Origin: Streptomyces sp. NRRL S-350 | Lineage (GTDB): Bacteria > Actinomycetota > Actinomycetes > Streptomycetales > Streptomycetaceae | Assembly (NCBI RefSeq): GCF_000719705.1 | Contig: NZ_JOHO01000030.1 | Location: 1-64,000 of the forward strand | Direction: 5' to 3' | DNA: 64,000 bases | Shown: one piece after another, positions 43,784 through 50,915 of the stretch | Layout of the letters: the number at the start of each line of letters is the position of its first letter | Numbering within the stretch: the first letter of the stretch is position 1 | Made by a program: the position numbers and the translations under genes | Notes under the pieces: model-generated | The model's input: only the letters and a program-made list of their open reading frames with translations | The model's database searches: none | Told to the model about the DNA's origin: nothing

Positions 43784-45201
43784 GGTGCGGCCTCCTCCGG
43801 GGGAGTGCGTCGGGTGCCGGAGCGCAGGGCGTCCAGCTGGTCGTCGGCCGGGCAGCGGCCGCGCGCGGGATAGCGCTCGGCGAACTCGGCGACGGCGGTG
43901 CGCAGCCACCCGGCGCCGGGCAGGCGGCCCAGCGCGGCGTCGGCGGCGGCGAAGCAGGTGAGGGCGGCGCGGCGCAGCTCCGGGTCGGCGACGGCCAGGG
44001 TGGCGGCGCGGCGCCAGACTTCGCTGCGCGGCGGGCGCGGGCCGTCCCGGCACTCCAGCGGCTCCAGTGCGGCCAGCGCGGTGTCGGCGGCCACCGGGTC
44101 GTCCAGCAGTGCGGTGACCAGGGCGGCGACCACCATCCAGCCGTCCCCCGGTTGGGCGTCGACCATCCGCAGCTCCAGGTGGCCGTGCGGGCGCACCGGG
44201 GGGAAGAGGGTGGTGCGGTGGTAGTCCAAGTCCGCGAGCGTGGGCGGGCGTTCACCCGCGCCCCGGATCCAGTCGCGGAACGTCAGCCCGGGCGGGGCGG
44301 TCCACGGAAGCCCCTCCGGCCGCTGCATGCACAGGACTTCGGCGTCCAGCACGTACTGGGCCCAGGCCTCGCGCGGATCGCCGTGGTCCGGCGCCGGGGC
44401 CAGTGTGCGGGTCGGGTCCATCCGGGACCAGACGGTCTGCCGGGTCGACCGGTGGCCGGTCGGCTTCCCGTCCAGGAGCGGGGAGTTGGCGAAGGCGGCG
44501 ACCAGCACCGGACCCAGCCGGTGGACGAGCTGCCAGCGGCGCTCCATCGCGTGCGGACCGCCCGTGTCACCGGCGTCCAGGCACACCTGCACCGAGGCGG
44601 TGCCGGTCATCATGATCCGGCCCCAGGGCCCGGCGGAGTCGAAGAAGCGCTCCATCGCGAGGTAGCGCGGGTGGTGGTCCAGCACCATCCGGCGGGGCCG
44701 GGCCAGGGGGTCCGTACCGGTGCCGGTGAGTCGAAGGCCCTGCGCCGCGAAGGCGGCCCGCAGGGCGGTCAGATCGCGCCGGGTGTCGTCGACGCAGGCG
44801 AGGAGGCCGTCGGCGGGCGGGGAGCTGAGCTCGACCTGTCCGCCGGGTTCGAGCGTGAGGCGCGAACCGGAGGGGAGCGAATCGCCGGCGGGCCCGCCGA
44901 GGGGCAGCGAGTCCAGTGCGGCGTGGAGCTGGTCCGGCCGGACGGGCCGGGTGGGACATCGGTCGTCGTGGACGAACCACTCGACTTCGACACCTACCAG
45001 TCGAGGTGGTCCGATCTTGAAACAGACGCCCGACACGTGGCTGCGCGCCCCCGATTCGGTCAGCGGGGTCACCCCTGTCGGGGGCGGTGGCGTGCTCTGC
45101 CGGTCGGGCGGAGTGGTGCGGGATGTCGGTATCACCGGACTCACCATCCTCGGGATCACGATTGCGGCCCGGTCTACTTTGCCCAGTCTGCTACGGAGCA
45201 T
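43780..45201 (-). CDS. egtA: glutamate-cysteine ligase of ergothioneine pathway
   Basis: This protein is 473 residues from the ATG at 45201; the next ATG is at 45147. It makes gamma-glutamylcysteine, the sulfur donor used by EgtB. Recognisable GCS2-type motifs are GVEVEWFVHD, LTLEPGGQVELSSPP, MVLDHHPRYLAMERFF with GPWGRIMMTGTASVQV, and HLELRMVDAQPGDGW. The first 60 residues are poorly conserved, so the true start may be internal. An AT-rich tract just upstream of 45201 is the likely promoter. First gene of egtABCD. Confidence 0.92.
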   Translation of the reverse strand: MLRSRLGKVDRAAIVIPRMVSPVIPTSRTTPPDRQSTPPPPTGVTPLTESGARSHVSGVCFKIGPPRLVGVEVEWFVHDDRCPTRPVRPDQLHAALDSLPLGGPAGDSLPSGSRLTLEPGGQVELSSPPADGLLACVDDTRRDLTALRAAFAAQGLRLTGTGTDPLARPRRMVLDHHPRYLAMERFFDSAGPWGRIMMTGTASVQVCLDAGDTGGPHAMERRWQLVHRLGPVLVAAFANSPLLDGKPTGHRSTRQTVWSRMDPTRTLAPAPDHGDPREAWAQYVLDAEVLCMQRPEGLPWTAPPGLTFRDWIRGAGERPPTLADLDYHRTTLFPPVRPHGHLELRMVDAQPGDGWMVVAALVTALLDDPVAADTALAALEPLECRDGPRPPRSEVWRRAATLAVADPELRRAALTCFAAADAALGRLPGAGWLRTAVAEFAERYPARGRCPADDQLDALRSGTRRTPPEEAAP

Positions 45202-45332
45202 GCGGGCGCGCTCCGCAAATATCGTGTGAATGTTCGTTTCCCCAGGTCAGGGGCGTGACGAACGGGTGAATCGGGGTTTGCGGGGGTCTTGCGGGCGCCG
45301 TATCGGCGGGCACGTGCGCGGGCGGACGAGCC

Positions 45333-45350
45333 CCCCGGCACGTGCCGGGG
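45333..45350 (-). terminator. palindrome directly after the C-S lyase stop
   Basis: CCCCGGCACGTGCCGGGG is a perfect 18-bp palindrome that begins at the base after the C-S lyase stop codon, between this gene and egtA. It may terminate part of the transcription or be a binding site. Confidence 0.45.
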
Positions 45351-46586
45351 TCACGGCAGGTCGAGGCGCGCCAGCCGCTCCAGGGCGGTGGCCAGGGTCG
45401 AGCCCGGCAAGGCGTAGTTCAGGCGCAGCGAGCCCCGGCCGCCCGGGCCGAACTCGGCCCCGTCGGTGGCTTCGAGGCCGGAGCGCTCCAGCAGTGCCCG
45501 CCGGGCCGTACCCGGCGGCAGGCCGAGGGCGGCGGCGTCCACCCAGAGCAGGTACGAGGCCTGCGGGGCCGACCGGACGGCGGCCCCGAGCCGGTCGGTG
45601 AGCCGGGCCCGGGCGGCGGCGAGGTGGGCGAGCAGCGCGTCCAGCCACGGGCCGCCTTCGCGCAGCGCCGCCTGCTGCACGGTCTGCTCCAGCAGGCCGC
45701 CCTCCCAGAGGCCGTAGCCGGCCAGGGCGTCGGCGAACCGGGTGCGTAGCCCCGGGTCGGGCACGAGGGCGAAACTGCTGGGGATACCGGAGCAGTTGAA
45801 GGTCTTGCCCACGGAGTTGAGGCTGACGGTGGATCGGCGGTGCGCCGGGTCGACGGTGGTGACGGCGACGGGGTGCGGGCGGCCGGGATGGGTGAGGTCG
45901 CCGTGCACCTCGTCCGAGACCAGCAGTGCGCCCGCCTCCGCCGCCCGCTCGGCCAGCGCGCGCAGCCCCTCGGCGGGCCAGACCCGGGCGGAGGGGTTGT
46001 GCGGGCTGCTCAGCAGGACGGCGGCGGTGGGGCGGGGGAGCGGACCGTCCGGTAGTCGGTACCCCTCCGGGCCGACGGGCAGGGGCAGTTCTCGGAAGTC
46101 GATGCGCGCGGCGCGGCACAACTGCGCGAAGCCGCCCCACTCCGGGGTCGGGAACAGCACGGGTGCCTGCGGCCGGGGCGCTTCCGCCCGTACGATCTCC
46201 AGCAGGACGCGCAGCGTGGTGCGCGGGCCGCAGGGCAGCAGCAGGACCCAGTCCGGGTCCACCTCGGCGCCGTGCCGGGCGCGGTACCAGTCGGCCACCA
46301 GCGTGCGGCCGGCCGGGTCGCACGCCGTGTAGCCGTAGGCGCGGTGGCGGGCGCGCCGCTGCAGGGCGCGGGCGATGGCGGGCGGGCCGGGGAGGTCCAT
46401 GTCGGCGAGGCCCATGGGGATCACGCCGGGGGCGGTCGCGCGGCTCCATTTGCTGCTGGCGGTGCCGGTGCGGTCGAAGGGGGAGTCGAAGCCGAAGGGA
46501 GCGTCGGGAGCGGGGGCGGGGGCGCGGCGAACAGATGACAGATTTCGAAATCTGTCATCTGTTCGCTGAAAGCTGTCATCTGTCAT
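45351..46586 (-). CDS. PatB/MalY-type PLP-dependent C-S lyase; candidate EgtE
   Basis: This 411-residue fold-type I PLP enzyme has the Schiff-base Lys261 in SVGKTFNCSG, Asn197 in SSPHNPSARVW and Asp225 in VSDEVHGDL. FDRTGTASSKW near residue 37 is the usual start of PatB/MalY proteins, which cleave C-S bonds of cystathionine-like substrates. The ATG at 46586 has GGAGG six bases upstream and overlaps the previous stop (ATGA). Residues 1-20 are encoded by repeat element D, and no other in-frame start exists before the conserved part. The gene lies 149 bases before egtA on the same strand. The operon otherwise lacks egtE, the PLP lyase that releases ergothioneine. Confidence 0.85.
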   Translation of the reverse strand: MTDDSFQRTDDRFRNLSSVRRAPAPAPDAPFGFDSPFDRTGTASSKWSRATAPGVIPMGLADMDLPGPPAIARALQRRARHRAYGYTACDPAGRTLVADWYRARHGAEVDPDWVLLLPCGPRTTLRVLLEIVRAEAPRPQAPVLFPTPEWGGFAQLCRAARIDFRELPLPVGPEGYRLPDGPLPRPTAAVLLSSPHNPSARVWPAEGLRALAERAAEAGALLVSDEVHGDLTHPGRPHPVAVTTVDPAHRRSTVSLNSVGKTFNCSGIPSSFALVPDPGLRTRFADALAGYGLWEGGLLEQTVQQAALREGGPWLDALLAHLAAARARLTDRLGAAVRSAPQASYLLWVDAAALGLPPGTARRALLERSGLEATDGAEFGPGGRGSLRLNYALPGSTLATALERLARLDLP

Positions 46587-46596
46587 CTGTCACCTC
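46525..46596. repeat. palindromic heptad element D with 40-bp perfect palindrome
   Basis: The core CAGATTTCGAAATCTG (46539-46554) lies in an exact 40-bp palindrome (46527-46566). Right-hand words are TCATCTG, TTCGCTG, AAAGCTG, TCATCTG, TCATCTG and TCACCTC. The same TTCGCTG, AAAGYTG, TCATCTG order occurs in element A. The element contains both the stop of the SRPBCC gene and the start of the C-S lyase gene. Confidence 0.93.
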
Positions 46597-47209
46597 CCTC
46601 TGTCGTCCCGTGTGCCGCCCCGTGCGCCGCCCCGTGGGCCGCCCCGTGAATCGCGCCGCGGGCGGCCCCGTCCACCGACCCGGAAGCCGCCAGGTGCGCC
46701 GCCAGTCCGCGCCGCCCCCGGCGCATCATGATCGCGTGGTTGGCGCGGAACACCGGGTGCAGCGGCAGGGCGAGGCGGCGCAGCAGGGCCTTGCCGGGCC
46801 GGGTGTCCTCCTCGAACAGCACCCGGCTGCCCGCACTCCGGTCACCCGCGCCACCCGCGCCACCTGCACTCCGGGCGCCCGCGCCGCCCGCGGCGCGCGT
46901 ACGGCCCGCGTCGTCGGGGGAGTCCGCCGTCACCGTGAACCGCGACCAGCCCTCCAGGTCGCCCCGCATGACCGCCTCCAGCACCCCGGCGGCCGGGTCG
47001 CGCCGCCGCGCCTCCAGGCTGATCACCAGCCGGTACGGCAGCAGGGCGCGCACCACCACGTCCCCGGTCGTCTCGCCGGTCTCCCGCACCTCGCGGACTT
47101 CCGGCCACCAGAGCGGGTAGTTCCGGACGTCCTCCAGTGCCGCGTACACGACGGCCGCAGGTGCCGCGAGCCGCCACATTCCTCGGAAGCGGTAGTGGTT
47201 GGGATCCAC
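46583..47209 (-). CDS. SRPBCC-superfamily (polyketide cyclase/START-like) protein
   Basis: This 208-residue protein begins MDPNHYRFRGMWRLAAPAAVVYAALEDVRNYPLWWPEVREV, which is typical of the SRPBCC lipid/ligand-binding fold. DLEGWSRFTVTADSP and LFEEDTRPGKALLRRL follow. The C-terminus has HGAA repeats. It is translationally coupled to the C-S lyase through an ATGA overlap. Its ligand is unknown. Confidence 0.82.
   Translation of the reverse strand: MDPNHYRFRGMWRLAAPAAVVYAALEDVRNYPLWWPEVREVRETGETTGDVVVRALLPYRLVISLEARRRDPAAGVLEAVMRGDLEGWSRFTVTADSPDDAGRTRAAGGAGARSAGGAGGAGDRSAGSRVLFEEDTRPGKALLRRLALPLHPVFRANHAIMMRRGRRGLAAHLAASGSVDGAARGAIHGAAHGAAHGAAHGTTEGGDR
46609..46656 (-). repeat. 12-bp in-frame repeat (HGAA tail)
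   Basis: Four units close to CGTGCGCCGCCC (plus strand) encode the alanine-histidine tail of the SRPBCC protein, directly next to element D. Confidence 0.8.
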
Positions 47210-47453
47210 GGGCCCACCCTAGCGGCCGGGGCGGCGTGGTGGACGAACACCGGTGGGCCGTTGCCGAGTTGGTCCGGTGGCCGGCCTGGCGCGGAGGTGA
47301 ACGCCCCGGAAACGTCCGCCTGTCGGGAGGGGTTCGCTCCGCTTGCACCTGTTCGGCGTGCGGAGGAGGATCTTCTGTGCTTGTAGTCTCGTCTGTCACG
47401 GCAGCATCTCCAGGGCGCTGCACCCCCGGAACCGGAGTGAAGGAGTCACAGGC

Positions 47454-48260
47454 ATGCGGCGACCGAGCTGGGTACCGGAGGGCACGGACCTGGACAAACC
47501 GAACGCCGCGCGGGTCTACGACTACTACCTGGGGGGCTCGCACAACTTCGAGGTCGACCGGGAGATGGCCCGCAAGGCGCTCGCCCTGTGGCCGGAGCTG
47601 CCGCAGATCATGCGCTCCAACCGTGCCTTCCTGCGCCGCGCCGTGACCTTCCTCGCCGAACAGGGCATCACCCGCTTCCTGGACATCGGCTCCGGCATCC
47701 CGACCTTCGGCGCCGTGCACGAGATCGCCCGCGCGATCCGCCCCGAGGCGAAGGTCCTCTACGCGGACCGCGACCCGGTCGCCGTCGCCCACAGCCGCCT
47801 GCTGCTGGAGGACGACCCGGCCAGCAACGTCATCCAGGCCGACCTGCGCGACGTCGCCGACCTGCTGGGCCGCCCCGAGGTGACCGCGCTCCTCGCGGAG
47901 GGCGAGCCGGTAGGCGTCCTGCTGGTGGCCGTCGCGCACTTCGTCAGCGACGGCGAGGACCCGTGGAAGCTGATCGGCGTGATCCGCGACGCGCTCCCGC
48001 CAGGCAGCGCGCTGGTGCTCTCGCACGCCTCCCTGGAAGGCCGCCCCGACCAGGCGGAGGACCACCAGAAGCTCTACCGGATGACGCCGACCCCGCTGAC
48101 CATGCGCACCCACGAGCAGATCGCCGCCATGTTCGACGGCTTCGACGTGGTCGAGCCGGGCGTCGTCTACCTGCCGCAGTGGCGCCCGGACCAGCCCCAC
48201 ACGGTCGGTGAGCACCCCGAGCGGATGACCGGGGTGGCGGGCGTGGGGTTCCGCCCTTGA
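47454..48260 (+). CDS. SAM-dependent methyltransferase, DUF574 type
   Basis: This 268-residue protein has AAGGAG before the ATG. DLDKPNAARVYDYYLGGSHNFEVDREMA is the signature start of the actinobacterial S-adenosylmethionine methyltransferase family DUF574, which often occurs in many copies per genome. FLDIGSGIPTFGAVHEIA is the cofactor loop, and ADRDPVAVAHSRLLL carries the ribose-binding acidic residue. The substrate of these enzymes is generally not known. The next small frame overlaps its stop. Confidence 0.92.
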   Translation: MRRPSWVPEGTDLDKPNAARVYDYYLGGSHNFEVDREMARKALALWPELPQIMRSNRAFLRRAVTFLAEQGITRFLDIGSGIPTFGAVHEIARAIRPEAKVLYADRDPVAVAHSRLLLEDDPASNVIQADLRDVADLLGRPEVTALLAEGEPVGVLLVAVAHFVSDGEDPWKLIGVIRDALPPGSALVLSHASLEGRPDQAEDHQKLYRMTPTPLTMRTHEQIAAMFDGFDVVEPGVVYLPQWRPDQPHTVGEHPERMTGVAGVGFRP

Positions 48261-48514
48261 GCGGACGCGACCGACGAGGCACCGACGGCCGCCCGTCCCG
48301 CGCGGCGGCCGCCGGGAGCACGGTGCTGGGCGCGGCGCCCGGCACGGGCGCAGGCGCGGCGGGCAGCGGATCCGCAGCCCCCCGTGAATCCGTCGCCCCC
48401 GGTGGTCTCGTCGCCCCCGGTGGTCTCGTCGCGCCCGGCGGTCCCGTCGCCCCCAGCAGACTCGTCGCGGCCGGTGAACCCGTCGTGGACAGCGGCCGCG
48501 GGACGCCGCGATGA
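48257..48514 (+). CDS. possible small coupled ORF, Pro/Ala/Gly-rich
   Basis: This 85-residue frame starts at a TTG overlapping the methyltransferase stop (TTGA) and ends in an ATGA overlap with the GGDEF-EAL gene. Codon third positions are mostly G or C, as in real genes. It carries VAPGGL repeats (15-bp units at about 48400-48450). It may instead be an intergenic minisatellite, since nothing in it resembles a fold. Confidence 0.35.
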   Translation: MSGRDRRGTDGRPSRAAAAGSTVLGAAPGTGAGAAGSGSAAPRESVAPGGLVAPGGLVAPGGPVAPSRLVAAGEPVVDSGRGTPR

Positions 48515-50628
48515 GCAGCCTCCCGCTGCGCGGCGGTGCCGAGCGGTTCCACGAGGAATGGGCCCGGCTGCTCTCGGCCGACCACGGCATCGCCATCCAC
48601 CCAGGTCTGCTCAACCGGCTCGTCGCGCGCACCGCCGCGCTGCTGCACCGCGCCCAGGAGGACGAGCCGTTCGAGCGCCGCCTGGCCGCCCAGGCCGGCG
48701 CCGAGCTGGTCGACGCCCACTTCACCGACCCGGTGCTGCTGGCCCGGGCCGTCGAGCTGCTCCACGCGCAGCCCCTCGCCGACGACCGCGGCCCCGCCCT
48801 GACCGGAGCCTTCGCGGCCGGCTGGGCCGCCGCCCTGCGCGAGCGCACGCTGAGCGAGCAGGAGGCCATCCGCACCGCCGCCGACACCGCCCGCAAGGAG
48901 GCCGAGCGGGCGCTGCGCGCCTCCGAGGCGCGGTTCCGCGCACTGTTCGAGAGCGCCGCGATCGGCATCGGCATCGGCGACACCGACGGCAACATCCTGG
49001 CGGTCAACAAGGCGCTGCAGGAGCTGTTCGGCGCGGGGCCGGCGGACATGATCGGCCGCCGGGTCGGCGACCTCGTGCACCCCGAGGACACGCCGGGCGT
49101 GTGGGAGGCGTACGAGGAGCTGATCAGCGGCAAGCGCGACCACATCCAGTTCGACAAGCCGTACTACCGCCAGGACGGCGAGGTGATCTGGACCCACCTG
49201 ACCGTCTCGCTGATCCGCGACGACGACGGCTCCCCGCAGTACCAGGTCGCCATGCTGGAGGACATCACCGACCGCTACCGGCTCCAGGAGCGGCTGCGCC
49301 ACCAGGCCACCCACGATCCGCTGACCGGCCTGCCCAACCGCGCGGCCTTCTTCGAACGGCTGGAGAAGCTGTTCGAGGAGCCGGAGCCGGCCGCCCGGTT
49401 CGGCCTCTGCTACGTCGACCTCGACGGCTTCAAGGTGGTCAACGACAGCCTCGGCCACGACATGGGCGACCAGCTGCTGGCCGCCGTCGCCGCACGGCTG
49501 AAGGCCGCCCTCACGCCGCTCGGCCACCTGGTGGCCCGGCTCGGCGGGGACGAGTTCGTCGTGCTGCTGGAGAACTGCCGCGGCGAGCAGGAGGCGGTGT
49601 CCGCCGCGAAGACCGTGCTCAAGGCGCTCGCCGGACCGGTGCTGATCGGCGATCACAAGCTCGCCGTGGGCGCCAGCGTCGGCGTGCTGGAGCGGCGGGT
49701 GTCCACCACCACCCCGGGCGCGGCCGTGCGTGCCGCCGACCTCACGCTCTACCGCGCCAAGGAGGCCGGCCGCGGCCGGTGGACGCTGTTCGACCCCAAG
49801 GAGAACGCCCGCGCGGTCAGCCGCTACGCGGTCTCGGTGCGGATGCCCGCGGCCCTCGACCGCGGCGAGTTCTTCATCGACTACCAGCCGCTCTACCGCC
49901 TCGCCGACGGCCGCCTCGCCGCCGTGGAGGCCCTGGTGCGCTGGCGCCACCCGCAGCTCGGCGTGCTCGGCCCGGACGAGTTCGTCACCACCGCCGAGGA
50001 GACCGGGCTGATCATGCCGCTCGGCCGCTGGGTGCTGGAACAGGCCTGCGGCCAGGCCGCGGACTGGATCAAGCGCTTCGGCGACGCCGCGCCGCAGCTC
50101 AACGTCAACCTCGCGGTCCGCCAGGCCCGCAGCGCCGCCCTGGTCACCGACCTCGGCCGGATCCTGGACGGCACCGGCCTGGACCCGGCCCGGCTGCAGC
50201 TGGAGATCACCGAGTCGACCGTGGTCGGGCCCGAGGACGAGGCGCTGCGCACCCTGCACGGGCTGGTCGACCTCGGGGTGTCGCTGGCCGTGGACGACTT
50301 CGGCACCGGCTGGTCCAACCTCTCCTACCTGCGAGACCTGCCGGTTTCCGGCCTCAAGATCGCCGGGTCCTTCGTCGGCGACCTGCACGAACCCGGCAAG
50401 GACGAGTCCACCGGGTGGCGGATCGTCAGCGGCCTGGTGTCGATGGCGCACACCCTCGGGCTGACCGTCACCGCCGAGGGCGTCGAGACCCGGCGGGACG
50501 CCGAACGGCTGCGGACCATGGGCTGCGACTGGGCGCAGGGGTGGCACTTCGGCCGCCCGGTACGGCCGGCGGAGATCGCCCGGCGGATCACGGAGGAGCC
50601 GAAGGGCCGCCCGGTCGAGGAGCGCTGA
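48511..50628 (+). CDS. PAS-GGDEF-EAL cyclic-di-GMP protein
   Basis: This 705-residue protein has a helical N-terminal region (1-130), then a PAS domain (about 139-260: FRALFESAAIGIGIGDTDGNILAVN). The GGDEF domain follows, with intact G345-G346-D347-E348-F349. An EAL domain begins at about 440 with Glu473-Ala-Leu, ITES and DDFGTG. The usual KID motif near 616 reads KIA, so one metal-site residue is changed and phosphodiesterase activity is uncertain. No transmembrane segment is visible, so it should be cytoplasmic. It lies directly upstream of a membrane kinase on the same strand, separated by 287 bases with a large inverted repeat. Confidence 0.92.
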   Translation: MSSLPLRGGAERFHEEWARLLSADHGIAIHPGLLNRLVARTAALLHRAQEDEPFERRLAAQAGAELVDAHFTDPVLLARAVELLHAQPLADDRGPALTGAFAAGWAAALRERTLSEQEAIRTAADTARKEAERALRASEARFRALFESAAIGIGIGDTDGNILAVNKALQELFGAGPADMIGRRVGDLVHPEDTPGVWEAYEELISGKRDHIQFDKPYYRQDGEVIWTHLTVSLIRDDDGSPQYQVAMLEDITDRYRLQERLRHQATHDPLTGLPNRAAFFERLEKLFEEPEPAARFGLCYVDLDGFKVVNDSLGHDMGDQLLAAVAARLKAALTPLGHLVARLGGDEFVVLLENCRGEQEAVSAAKTVLKALAGPVLIGDHKLAVGASVGVLERRVSTTTPGAAVRAADLTLYRAKEAGRGRWTLFDPKENARAVSRYAVSVRMPAALDRGEFFIDYQPLYRLADGRLAAVEALVRWRHPQLGVLGPDEFVTTAEETGLIMPLGRWVLEQACGQAADWIKRFGDAAPQLNVNLAVRQARSAALVTDLGRILDGTGLDPARLQLEITESTVVGPEDEALRTLHGLVDLGVSLAVDDFGTGWSNLSYLRDLPVSGLKIAGSFVGDLHEPGKDESTGWRIVSGLVSMAHTLGLTVTAEGVETRRDAERLRTMGCDWAQGWHFGRPVRPAEIARRITEEPKGRPVEER

Positions 50629-50687
50629 GGGCCGGCCGGGGTGGCGCGGCGGGCGCCCGGTGGCGGTTCGGCGGACCCGGCGCCTGG

Positions 50688-50765
50688 CCGGTACGCAACC
50701 GCGACCGCGACCGCGACCGGCGACCGGCACCCGGTTCGCGGCCGCCGGTCGCGGTTGCGTACCGG
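50688..50765. other. 20-bp perfect inverted repeat with 38-base loop
   Basis: CCGGTACGCAACCGCGACCG and its complement (50746-50765) flank a loop containing CGACCG repeats. It lies in the 287-base gap between the GGDEF-EAL and kinase genes, 60 bases after the former's stop, and could be a terminator or a structured RNA. Confidence 0.7.
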
Positions 50766-50915
50766 TCCTGCGGCGGGTCTGTCCTGATCCGCGGAAGCGC
50801 CCGACACCCGCGCCCGCCATGCGGGATGATGGCGCGTCAAAATCACCACCCGGCACCGGCGCGCCCATGCTCACGGCCCCGCGCCGGTCCGGGCTGCGGG
50901 GAAGGGGATCGCCGC

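Noticed and set aside
40570..45201. Reading the egt genes as a formylglycine-generating enzyme with unrelated neighbours
   Set aside because: The three-His iron site in the DinB-like half, and the linked egtA, egtC and egtD with ATGA/TGATG overlaps, identify the ergothioneine operon.
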